From Cygnus atratus (lineage: Eukaryota; Chordata; Aves; Anseriformes; Anatidae), in assembly GCF_013377495.2 (NCBI RefSeq), contig NC_066370.1, positions 866,501-930,500 on the forward strand: DNA of 64,000 bases. Direction: 5' to 3'. The notes below the pieces were generated by a model. The model saw nothing but the letters and a program-made list of their open reading frames with translations, was not told the DNA's origin and ran no database searches. Shown here piece by piece: positions 22,463-33,610 of this stretch. The position numbers were made by a program, and so were the translations under genes. The number at the start of each line of letters is the position of its first letter. Positions within the stretch are counted from its first letter, which is position 1.

Positions 22463-23102
22463 AATAAGATAGCAAGTAGGATTTGAAAAGTAGAATGGGA
22501 TTGGAGAATGCTTTAAGTAAGATCAGATACTGGATAGACATGTCTGCACGGCAGTTGAAAGGCCATTAGTTATTACACAGACTTCATTTATATTACTGAG
22601 GGTGATTAGCTATGATGCAGTAGCTTGTCAATTTTCTTGCTAGTAAGGAAATGCAGGCTCAATACAAGCCTCTAGAAGAATATGATCTTTTGACAGGTTT
22701 ATTTTACATAAAATAGCACTGTGAATTTTATTTCAGATGCAGTCTGATCTTGTATGGCACCAAACCCCTTCTGTGAAATGCCAAGGATCTCAAATTCTGA
22801 TGCATGAAGAATTCTGAACACCACAAGAAATTCTCCTCATGGGTCTTAATGATGCTTTTTGGACTAAAATCAAATGTGGGAAGAATATGAACAACTAATT
22901 GCTGGCTGTTCAATCTCACTGAATATAAGCAAATTTATAGTGTTCTGGACCTCTAGAGATTTAGTCCCATGTACTTGGGGGATTTCAACAACAAAATCTT
23001 GATAGTACACGCTTATCTTAAATATATGAGTAATTCAACTGACTTATCAGGGACTGCTCAAGCCCCTAAAATTGATAGTACATTTCAGGATCATGGCCTT
23101 AA

Positions 23103-23116
23103 TGTGTGTGTGTGTG
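23103..23116 (+). repeat. Short (TG)n microsatellite
   Basis: About seven TG units. Confidence 0.9.
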
Positions 23117-25629
23117 GAAATATTTTTGTGGGGATTTCTTATTTCAGTTCTGGGGCATTGTACTTAAAAGTCCTTGTGAGTGAAACTGACTGTATTACCA
23201 AGTTTATAGCACTGCTTTGCTTTACAGTCACTGTCATAAAAAAACAAACAAACAAAAAAAACAGTTTAATATTGTTCCATTGTGTACGTTTTACAAATTA
23301 TTTTATAAGAAAGAGTTATTGATAAGCCATTTTCTCTCTTTTTCCCATAACGGTTGTTGTGACATGACATCCAAATTTTAATGCCTAATATGATCTTTGA
23401 AAAGCTATAAACTTTTAACAGACTTTAAACATAAAGTGAGTGAATAAATTGCCAGGGAGTCTGTGGTTTGATCCCAGGAAATCCTGATTAATGGCCTTTA
23501 GTTTTAGTTAGACCACCCTGAATACATTGTGAAAAACAGTTGACTCATTTTATGGCCATTTAGATTGCAATTCAACATACTAAATTTATAACAATTTTTT
23601 TAAAAACACTAAATGAAGACATAAGAATTTATATTTCTTCATATAAGACCATATGCTGAACACATTTCTTGGTCTATTTAATTCAATCTTATAAATGTAT
23701 AATTCTGTATATTTGCTAACCACATAAAATCTATTTTTAATATGAAAAGGGCTTAATCCAAAACCAATGCAGTTAATGTAAAAGTAATTGTATTCAGAAT
23801 ATTTCTAGTGATTTTCATTGATTAGGACTCCCACATTTAAAAGTGAAACTATGTTGCACATGTGTTTTTGAAACCCTCCTAATAATATTTTTGGTAGGAG
23901 TTATAAAAAGTAAAATAATTTTGGAAGATAATTTGATAGATAATCTTTTTTTTTTTTCCTTTATTTAATGTGTAGTTTATATAACAAGTATCTTAAGAAC
24001 ATGGTAATCACATTTTATTATTTGTTAGTATTAATTAAAAGAAATATGTTGTACTTACTGTTGGTCTAAATCTTGACTTTGCTAGTCAAGGTCAAGGCAT
24101 AGTGATAAATATGCTCATTTTGTTTAAATGTCATGGTTATCTTCAGTGTGCATCACCTTACAGAAACTTAATTCTTTCATAGGCTAGGTTTCCAGAAACT
24201 TGACTGGGTATTGATCCTAGAATGAGCATGAGCAAAGGTGGCAAAATATGACCCATGGTATGCAATTGCTGCATAAAAAGGCTCTCTCCATACAAAGAAT
24301 ATTTTCATGTTCTTCTGCCGTTTTCATGTGTACATACAGAAAGAACTTGATTTTTTCTTATTGAAAATGTGATTCTTTTGGGGAGATCACAGTATTAGCA
24401 ATAATAATATAAGATGCAAAAGAAAAGAAGTAATATTCTACAATGCTACTGCAGCAGGCTGATTACTGAAAAAAATAATTTGCATATTGTACACAATTTA
24501 ACAAATCACATTGAGTAAAAAAGTAAACAAAACATCTATATAAAAACCTCTGATAGTTAAGTAGCAATAAATAGAGGGTATTTGTATTGTGTCTTTTCAA
24601 TATGCTTGGATTTTCTTTTTCTTTTCAAGAAAAAAATAAAGGATTTTCCACATAATAGAAAATTGAGTTTACTATTTCTAAAATGCTCTTAACATAGAAA
24701 AAGGAAACATTTTAATATTAGTGCTTATCACAGCATTTAAGGCATCACCATCCCCCTCTCAAGCTTTCTACTCTTAAATAAAAAAGGAAAAATCTTATTG
24801 TTTTCCTAGCTTCACTTTGCTTGTAGTGATTGATGTAGAATTTTACTGCCATCCAATGGCAAGGACCTATTATAGCCTAAGTAAATGTCTAATGCTTTTT
24901 GATCAAATTGCAGTCTAGGGAATTTAACTTATGTAGTACACTTAGAACTTACATCAATACATCTCTGTTCGTTACACAGTGAGAAAGAAATATGACTACA
25001 GTTTCAATTTATTCTGTGTTTCCTAATTCAATTTAACTCTGAATTACTAATATTGTGGTACATAATTACCTAAATGAATAAATCAACCTAAGCTACTTAC
25101 TAAAAATAACAGTAGCATATAATATTAATTTTTTCATGTACCTTGTCATGTTAGTTTAAAAGATTCCTTTCTCTACAATTAAGTGTTTTCTTAGTCAGCA
25201 AAATATGCTTGTACTAATATACTCTTCTCCATTTTACTTATTTTGTCTAGAGACTTTACAGTTGTTATTGTACACGAAATAATTGCTTTATGACTCTCAA
25301 ATGTGTCATAGATTTTTTTTTAGTTTTTTTTTTCTTTTTGGTGTTTACTCACACACATACACAAACCTCTTAGAAGGACAATTGCTGAAAACTATAATCT
25401 GCAATGTCTGGATTTTGGTATACTTTTTTTCCTTTATGCTTTTCAGATTCAGCTTCAACTGGCAGTCCAACCTAATGGTTACTTTATACAGTTCTAAAAA
25501 GCAATTTAGTATTCTAACAATGCAGATACATCTAAGTGAAATAACTTCAGTTTGGGGCAAGAGTATAAAATAAAGCCTCCATCTATTACTGCTAAGAAAT
25601 ATTTAAATTAAGTAGTGACTCTTACAGGG

Positions 25630-25670
25630 AAAAAAAAAACAAAAAACAAAAAACAACACAAAAACAAAAC
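25630..25670 (+). repeat. A-rich (A5-9 C)n tract
   Basis: Runs of A separated by single C over about 40 bases. Confidence 0.92.
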
Positions 25671-27866
25671 CCTACCAGAATGGGGAAAAATATAAGTATA
25701 GAGTAAAAGACAAAAAGCTAAATAATGCAGAAAAAGGATAGATTCCTTTATTTCTGTTTAATTCTACTTGGAAGACTCCTCATGTACCGTCACTCCATTG
25801 GCATTCTCTCCATTGCCTGCTAAAGCCAATAGACACATTTCAAGTGACATAAAGGAGAACTGAAACACATCCCTCCGAACTATTCGTATCTCCTGGTATG
25901 GATGACTACCTGTTGTCCCACAAGTATATTTCAGTTCAGCCATTTGTAAGAACCTTTTTGGTTTCTCATGAAGATGCAACAAGTGGATAACTAGTTAAAC
26001 ATCACACCATTTAGGAACACTTTGTCAGATGTTCTGTTGATGTCTTGCTGCTATTTTAACTCTAATAATTCTTTGGCCACAGTCTTTGACTACTACCACA
26101 GTTGTACAGAAAGAATAATCTTAGATTAAATTACATCATTAAGCTGGAGCACACTACAGAGTGCAAGGTTATTGGAGGTGAAGCAAGAAATAGAATATAG
26201 AAGAAAGTCCCAGAAGCCTCAGAAATATGCCTTATTTGTCCATGCCTTAGTCAAATACTACACTGTAGAAAACAATTACAAAACTAGAATTTTCCTGCTA
26301 TAACTGAAATACATTGGTTTTAACCTGCACAAACTCTCTGGAGTGTGTGTTCATGGAAAAGAGTGCCTTGGTTAAAAAATAAATACTAAAATAGGCATGC
26401 ATCTGCTGTCTGACTCTTTAGTGCTTAAAGAGGATGAATATAATAGAAAAGTATGAAGAGAAAATGAGGATCATTGGAAATATATGATTTGTATTATTGT
26501 ACTTATTTTGCAATTAATATCAGGGCACCACGGCTGTACTTGGAAAACAAAGCTCACTTTTCTCAGTATTGCCTTTTGAACAATTAATTGCAAAACAAAT
26601 TAAAATTTTCTCTCCAGTTTTTAGTTTAAATTTTTTTTTTGAAAATTAAATGTTCCATGTAATGTTGATGTTCATGAGCTTAGAACTGGTTGAAACAGGT
26701 GGATTGCTATGATATCATGACATACAGATGTAGCTTCTTTTTCCCTTCATAATTTAGATTAATTTCAAAGAGTACTAATCTCAGAAAATGTATGTGAGTC
26801 CAGCACATACGTTCTTCCTAGGAAATAGCCATTTATTGCTAGGTAAGTTCCTAATTTATTTTCTAATATGTTCTTATTGCCATACTTCTCAATGTTTTTG
26901 CAACATATGCTTATGCAAATTTATCCAGTGAATTCAGTTTTAGTTTGTTCAAGACAAAACACTGCTACACTTTAGGTATTAATGCTCCAAGTGAATACAC
27001 TTTTCACAGAGCAGGTATATTCCCACATTCCTCAAAATCCACTTGATCAATTTCTAGAAATGGATGGGAGGAAAAATTAATTTCAACCACTTCCTTCATG
27101 TTTTGAATAATAGTTTCCCTCCCACCCTGGTCTTTGAAGGAAAGGTCTGCGTGACAGCTAACAAAGCTGCCCTGCCTTTGTAGCCCTCATTTTATGAGAT
27201 GTGAGATAAGATGCTCTCTGCATGGGTCTTGGCGAGTTCAGCTGGCTGCAGCATGTGGGCATCCTTCAGGAAACGAAACCTTCACCTCTGTTTCTGCACA
27301 TAGATGTGTGCAGGGAGTCTCTGTGTTGGTGTGAGGCACAAAAAGGAGCCTGGGAGCCAGGCAAGGTGTTCTTGGGCAGGTTTGGGGCTTTACCATTGCT
27401 CCAGTGCTCCTGAAGCACAGAGCTGGTAAAATGAAGACTATGGACAATACAGAGTGTAGCATTTGTAAAGGGCTACAGTTGCCTCTGCTCAGATTCTTCC
27501 CTCACTGCAGGAAATATCAGTGGTTTAACCTCTGAGGAGCAGAGGCTGTGTGGTGACACGAGGCAGCACACGTGGCTTGGCCACCAGCCTTGCCTGGGAA
27601 AACTTTCTGTGTGTTACAACCCTCCTTTCACTCTCTCCACCCATTTGTGCGTATTCAGATAATGCATCAAAATAACTGGAAGGCAAACATCCCCAGAATC
27701 ACCATCTCCAATTCCTGAATAAGAAACTCACAGTTGATTGCCTTTTTTCCAGTTTAATTTTCCTCAAGCGCATTGCAACGCTCTGTATGCTCAACGATGA
27801 TCACTTTTGTGAAGCTGCATTTCATTTCCTCTGACCACTAAAACTGGCTTTTCTCACCTGAAACAC

Positions 27867-27917
27867 ATATCATGCACAGATTTTAATTATTTAGTCATGA
27901 TTTAGCATGCATGATAT
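27867..27917. repeat. 10-bp inverted repeat with 31-nt loop
   Basis: ATATCATGCA (27867-27876) and TGCATGATAT (27908-27917) are exact reverse complements. The loop contains TTTTAATTATTTAGTCATGA, itself rich in homeodomain-type cores. The stem is too short for a confident structured RNA. Confidence 0.8.
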
Positions 27918-29444
27918 ATGGGTATCATTATCAATGGCTGCAAACCCTCTTCTTCTCTTTTGGCTACTTAACATGAGGAAGATGCTCTTTGCTATTAACA
28001 TCTGTTCATCGAGGACACAGGCCTTCTCAGCATTGCTAGTACCTTCTGTTTTTGTCAGGAAAAGAGAAAGTGATCAGGAGCTTCATCAGAGCCTAATTTG
28101 GCACTGATGTGTTTTCTTTTCTCTTAGCATAGCCTAGATCTAAATTGTTCCTTAAAATTGCAGTAGCTTTTAAAATACTACTCAATAACTAGATCTGACT
28201 AGGCAGAGATGAAGATGGTTCAGATACAAATGTAACATTATTTAAACGTTATGGTTATATAGAGGCTACAAGATGAAAAATGAGTTAACAAAAGATGTGG
28301 TAGAATTAGAAAATAAGATTAGTGAATTGCTTTAGCTGTGAAACCATCTTCTTAGCTATGAAAAAATGGCTAATTTTATTTTTCCCCACTAAGCTCATTC
28401 TAGTTTTTCTACAGCTCAGCGAAGGCCTCACAGCAGAAATGTCCGCTGTAAATAATATTTACCTTGTTATTTCAGAAGGCTTTTTATTAAGCCTTTCAAG
28501 GCTAGATCTTTGGCTTACAGTAAAACAAGGCTTTGGTTCTTCTCTGGTGACATTGCTGCGTAGGCACCAAGTCACTTGCAGAAAGGTTCCTCCATGCTGC
28601 CGCTTTCCAGCCCGACTGATCCAGAGGGGACAGTTGTGCTCAGAGGGGAGACAGAGCCTGAACTTTTTTGCAGATCCCTCTCACAGAAAAGGTAAACAGA
28701 AAAGGGATTTCTACTCAAGCACTCAATTCTGTGAGCTTTGCCAATACACACAAAATGTAACAATGTTTGTGCTCCAGACCAGGATCTTATTTCTTCCTAA
28801 AAGAAAGCATCAAAATCTGATCATGTAGATAAAAGAGAAAACTTCTCATGAATATACTCTGCATGATTAAAACTCAAGCTCCCTATGGTTTAGACCTGGA
28901 AGACATTTTAATTATCTATCTAACATCTTGCTATTTTTGAAATTTTGACTGCGAATGTTTCTGACATGGTGTTTCATGGAGTATCCTTTCCTCATACTGT
29001 GCTTTTTTTATACTCCAGATGCACAGTAAACACCAAAAGCTTGTTTTATCTTTTACTCTCCATCAGATGAAAGTGAAATATAACTAAAAGGAAAAAAAAA
29101 AACAACTTATAAAGAATATATTTTAATCATAGATATCCTGCTTATAATCTAAAAGTCCTATAACAATCTCAGTTATACTTTACCAAATAGACAACTACTA
29201 CACATAACTACAAATAATTGAAACATTAACTTTGCTGTAAATAAAATTAAAAAAATCAGCAAACAAAAGCCTTTGCATCTTTCTCATTTTGCCATGCAAA
29301 ACAATTCAGACTTCTGAATATAATTATTATTTGAATTAATTTTAGCAAATTCCAGTACCATTCTGTCAGCCAAAAACTAGCAGCACAGAAAAAATAATAA
29401 TCTCACTATAATAACCATAAAAATGTTTTGTTTCTGAAAAATAA
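27918..29444. other. Non-coding DNA with the window's longest open frame
   Basis: The plus frame at 28322-28828 (168 codons) is the longest in the window. Its first 35 codons are hydrophobic and the rest is basic, with scattered Cys. I recognise no domain and see no strong splice pair. In AT-rich DNA of this length one such frame is not surprising, and I treat it as chance. Confidence 0.45.
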
Positions 29445-29490
29445 GTAAGTGCAACTCAACCACCAGTGTAAGAGCAACTCAACCACCAGC
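29445..29490 (+). repeat. 23-bp tandem duplication, two copies
   Basis: Copy one is 29445-29467 and copy two is 29468-29490. They differ at two positions (GTAAGT versus GTAAGA at the start, and the last base T versus C). The shared core is GCAACTCAACCACCAG. It is directly adjacent with no spacer, consistent with a replication-slippage duplication. Confidence 0.92.
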
Positions 29491-32400
29491 CAGCCTATTA
29501 GATAATACTCCTAATAATTATATTTGTGAGAATCTGAATACAGCATCTGAAATATAGAATCCAACTTTACAGTGGAATGTTTTTAAAGTTGATATTAGAG
29601 TGATCATATAACAGTGTTTTTAGAGTATGGTGTATGTTTTAGAGCATGTATGTATTCTGAATGAGAAAGATGAAGAAACTTGGACAGATCCAACCCATGC
29701 CTAGTGCTTGAGTGGTTTCTAAAATTGTCTTATTACTTTTTAAACTAGAGCAACAGACTAATGGTTTACTGAATCTAAAAAGTTGTCAAAAGTTTTCCAA
29801 AGTTTCCTTTTCCTAGATTAGTCCCCGAGCTGAATTTATATCAAGAAAATGATTGGTATCTGTCAGGCCAGGTTTTGACCTGTAGGAATGCCTACGCTGT
29901 AAAAGTGAATGTAGTGGCTAGATTTGTGAGTTGGTGATGATCTTATCTTGTAAGGCAGTCCTGTGTTATATAGCTTGCCAAACAGAGTTTAAGTTCATTA
30001 CCCGAGCAGTATTCACTGCTGCACTTGGCAGCCTCTCACAGGATGTATTAGCTGAAGCACAGCAGCCTGTAAGCAGAGCCGGCGCCTGAACCAGGGTCTT
30101 CATGGCAACTGGCACCTCAACCTGTGCCAGATGGGGTGCACTTGGATGTGGGCGTACCGCTGGTGTCACGGTGTCTGTTGTCTTCAGCAACATCAACAAT
30201 TCAGAAGTTGCAAAGAAGTTTGTAAATGAAGTCTCTAAACTATGGACATGGTTTCATGAGACAGGTCTACAAAGATTATCTTTCCTCATGAGGAGAAGAA
30301 AAACAAAGAAAAATGAAATAGTGAATTCTTACATATTTTGTAAGACCAGACTAAACACTTTGATGATAATCTAGTTTGTTTTAGTGCGTAAGGTGTACTT
30401 TTATAGTTTCATCCAGTGATTCCTACATCCCTAACTTCACATTGAGAAGGAGGATATCTTTAAAAAGCCTGCTTTTTTAAAAGCAGTCATGTCAAACTAA
30501 TTTTATATGGTGACCTGATCTGATATCCTGGTGCTTGGCATCAAACGCTTTCACAGAAATTATTAAATAAAACAGTATTGATGAAAAAAATAAGCTATAT
30601 CATTATTCTTTTTTTTTTTTTTTCATTATCAACCAATATATGCGTGTTAATAACTATGTAGGAAATTATTGCTACATCTATTGGCTGCTGCCTCTTTTCT
30701 GTTCACCTGAGTAGAAATGGTGTTTTGAACGCTGATGTGGCCAGCTTTTAGTGAGCTGGATTGTGAATTACTTGGGCCATGGATGCAGTGACTGCTCAGG
30801 AACGCTCCATGTATTAACTCAAGTGCAACAAGACAGAAGCTGCTCTCAGGAGTCAGCAAGTGCAGCTGGTCTCCTACCACACAGAGCCTGAGAAAATATA
30901 CCTGCTCTACCCATGACAGTGGAATATATGTTCAGCCCCAGTGCTGCCTGGCAGGAGGTGGAGGAGGAGTATGCTGTCTCAAAGGCAGTCAGATCCATCA
31001 GGCATCTGTGAAGTCCACTCAGGTTACACCCATCGAACTGCCCATATGGAAACACTCTTTTGGTAGCTACCAGATTTCAGAAGGGCTATTTCAGGCAGGT
31101 ATTCGGCTGTAACAATGTATGGACATGTTCAGGGCTAACACTGGCCTTTGGATAATAAAATCTTGGTACCGAGGTGCTTAGAGCATAATGTAGGCATACC
31201 AAATAGCTCTGCAGGAAACAGCTTTGATACAACAAAACTCATACTGTTTTGGAGTTAATTAGTTAGTCTAACTAAACCAAGCCTGATTTCTTATGGAGAA
31301 GCTGTGAGATACATATGTAGTGCTCTGGGTTTGAATTTTGTAACACTTTTCTTTGGGCATTTGCATTAGCTATGGCCAAGTCTCTCATTCTCAGAGAGCA
31401 AAGAGTTGACAGGAGAGTTGATGGCACACACACACATTGCATTCAGCCTACCAGGAGCTGCTGCAGAACTACTCCAACCTACATTAACTGCTAAAGCAAT
31501 GCCTCTAAGATGAGTAAATATGGAGCATCTGGAGTGACTTTTGAAAGCACCATGTCCCACTTAAAAATACTGATTTACTGCTTCCTCCCAAAACAGCATC
31601 CAAGCCTTGTTCTCCTTGGAGTATAGGAGTGTTTAAAACACATATCTGGGGCAAAGTCAACTTGTAAAAATGTCTTGTACAATCAACTTGAATTTTGACC
31701 CATACTTGACAGTTCAGAAATTACCTGCAGTTACGCAAGTTTGGATATTTTGGGCAACATCAGAGTATATTCTGAGTGAGCATTTCTGCTCAGTATCTCT
31801 GCACATCAGGTTGTGTATAAAAGTCATCCATGTAATGGATGACCATTAGTTCTCTGACATGATAACAAGCCATTGAGCTATCAAAACTCATTGCTCTCTC
31901 TTAGCAAGGCAGCCTTAGGTCAGCAAAAGTAAATGCAGGGAGGTGAATTTGTGAAAGGTTTTCTTTCCAGTTGTAGATAAAGGGTTATGTTAATAGACAG
32001 CCAGCTGTGGTAGTACCTCAAAAATTTTGAGATAACCCACAGCACACTTTATACTCTGAAACGTATTAACTTCTGAACACGGCTCAAGAAGGTTCTCAGC
32101 TCTCAATATCCCCATACTGCCCATGAAGGGTAAACGGCAGCACTCACCCAGAAAGCTGAACACCTGTGGGGCACAGCCCCACTCATGCATGGGGGCTATA
32201 ACAGGCTGCATCTGGGCTTGCTTGACTGGTTACTGGAGGGGGAGGCATGGGGTAGCTCTGAGCCTTGACCAGAAAACAGCTGATTTGGAGGCTTTGCTTG
32301 TGTTGCTTTGGCTTGGAAATAGGAGGGGTTTACTGGAAGTGGTGAGTGATTTATATGGATGTCATGGTCATGAACCCATGGTGGGTAATGGGAAAATGAT

Positions 32401-32499
32401 GCTGTTTTAGAGAGGGGTGCTAATGACTGAGATCCCTTTGTGAAGGGGAAAACTTGCAATATTGGCTTAGCCTGTTGAAGCAATGATTTTGGTGTTTCT
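29491..32499. other. Unique non-coding DNA
   Basis: No gene is supported. Frames of 63-95 codons on both strands overlap in conflicting frames (for example 29966-30199 minus against 30102-30374 plus, and 32123-32410 plus against 32196-32483 minus). A short stem CTGCTTTT/AAAAGCAG (30469-30486) and a T15 tract (30609-30623) are present. Confidence 0.5.
30609..30623 (+). repeat. T15 homopolymer
   Basis: Fifteen consecutive T. Confidence 0.95.
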
Positions 32500-33610
32500 G
32501 TGTTTCACAGAGTGAAGGAAGTGCATTCATCATGAATGTCAACAGGCAAGTGTGAATCATCAAAAGCTGGATGGTTCATTCCCCAGAACAGAAATATCCA
32601 GAAGTGAATGCTATTACATTATCTAATGGCAGCCAGCCAGTCAAGAAAAACTAGTTATTGTAAAATGTTCTGTGATGACAGTAAATGTAGCAGTGGTATG
32701 GAAGCGTAGGCTTAGTTTTTGGTAAGAGATTGTCTTGGATAGGGTAGGAATAGTGAGTATGACATCAGTTCGTGCTTTTTGGTGCCGCTTTGTATAACTG
32801 TTACACGGTGTTTCAGATTAGGTGGACTGATTGAATTCCTGTGATGGAAGGCTTATTTTCTGGTGTTGGATGATGGATCTTGGTTGACATTTTTGTTATT
32901 TAATTTTAGTTGTGAAGAATGCCAGAGTAACAGTGAGGAGGGGAAAAAAACGTTTGTAAGTGCAGGCAGTGGTAGGTAAAGTGTCCAGATATTGTCTTTT
33001 GTGTTTTATCTCTCTGCTCTGGAAGCTGCTTTAGAGCTTGAAAGATAGTGCAGTCTCCATAATCATTGCTAATCCAAGAATCCAATACGCAGAAAAATAT
33101 TATTTATGCCATGAAATTGTTCCAAAGGTTAAAATGTCTTATGTGCCAGCACAGCAAGTTTCCCTCGAGGTTTAGTCAGGACTGAATTTAAATGGTTTTG
33201 AGTCCAGCTAATTGCAGGCCAGTTAGCTTCAACCACACTGAACCTGGAAAATCGCCTCTTTCAGGAAGTGGCCAGATTCATGCCTAGAAAACCCTACTTG
33301 TATTCTGCTCCAGGGGGTGGGTATAAATCTTTAGTATTCTCATTAATCTTTTAAGCTGGTGAACATAAACATCTGGAAGCTTGCACTTTCAGAGTTCTGT
33401 AACAACATCTCCAACTGGTTATTTCACTTCTTTTGTTTATAATATTGCCCTTTTCACTACCTATGTATTATTCATATATACCTTAAACTTAATCACCAAC
33501 CCACTAAAGTTAAAATCACACTAAACCTGAAATATAAACACCATCACACTGGAGCTGAGAACGCATTATGCCTTATACATAATTACCGTTATGCTGAGGT
33601 AAGATTCCCA
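32500..33610. promoter_or_regulatory. Candidate regulatory region, weak
   Basis: About 1.1 kb without simple repeats (beyond one A7 near 32944) or transposon signatures, with many AATCA, TAAT and CATTA words. Examples lie around 33060-33130 and 33330-33610. The texture resembles conserved non-coding DNA, but no single motif is decisive. Confidence 0.18.

Larger units (their letters stand above)
22297..27866. other. Unique non-coding DNA, AT-rich
   Basis: No gene is seen. The longest frame is 117 codons (22969-23322), without a recognised domain. At 24086-24094 TCAAGGTCA is a perfect extended half-site for NR5A/ERR-type nuclear receptors, next to a 6-bp inverted repeat (CTTGAC/GTCAAG, 24072-24090). 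Simple repeats are listed separately. The segment at about 27120-27600 is more GC-rich, with frames on both strands but no splice or promoter context. Confidence 0.5.

Noticed and set aside
26521..26545. REST-like word around CAGGGCACCACGG
   Set aside because: Only the central part resembles the REST site. The left half has inserted bases and the right half does not match.
28322..28828. 168-codon open frame, the longest in the window
   Set aside because: No recognised domain, no convincing splice or promoter context, and one frame of this size is plausible by chance in 64 kb of six-frame sequence.
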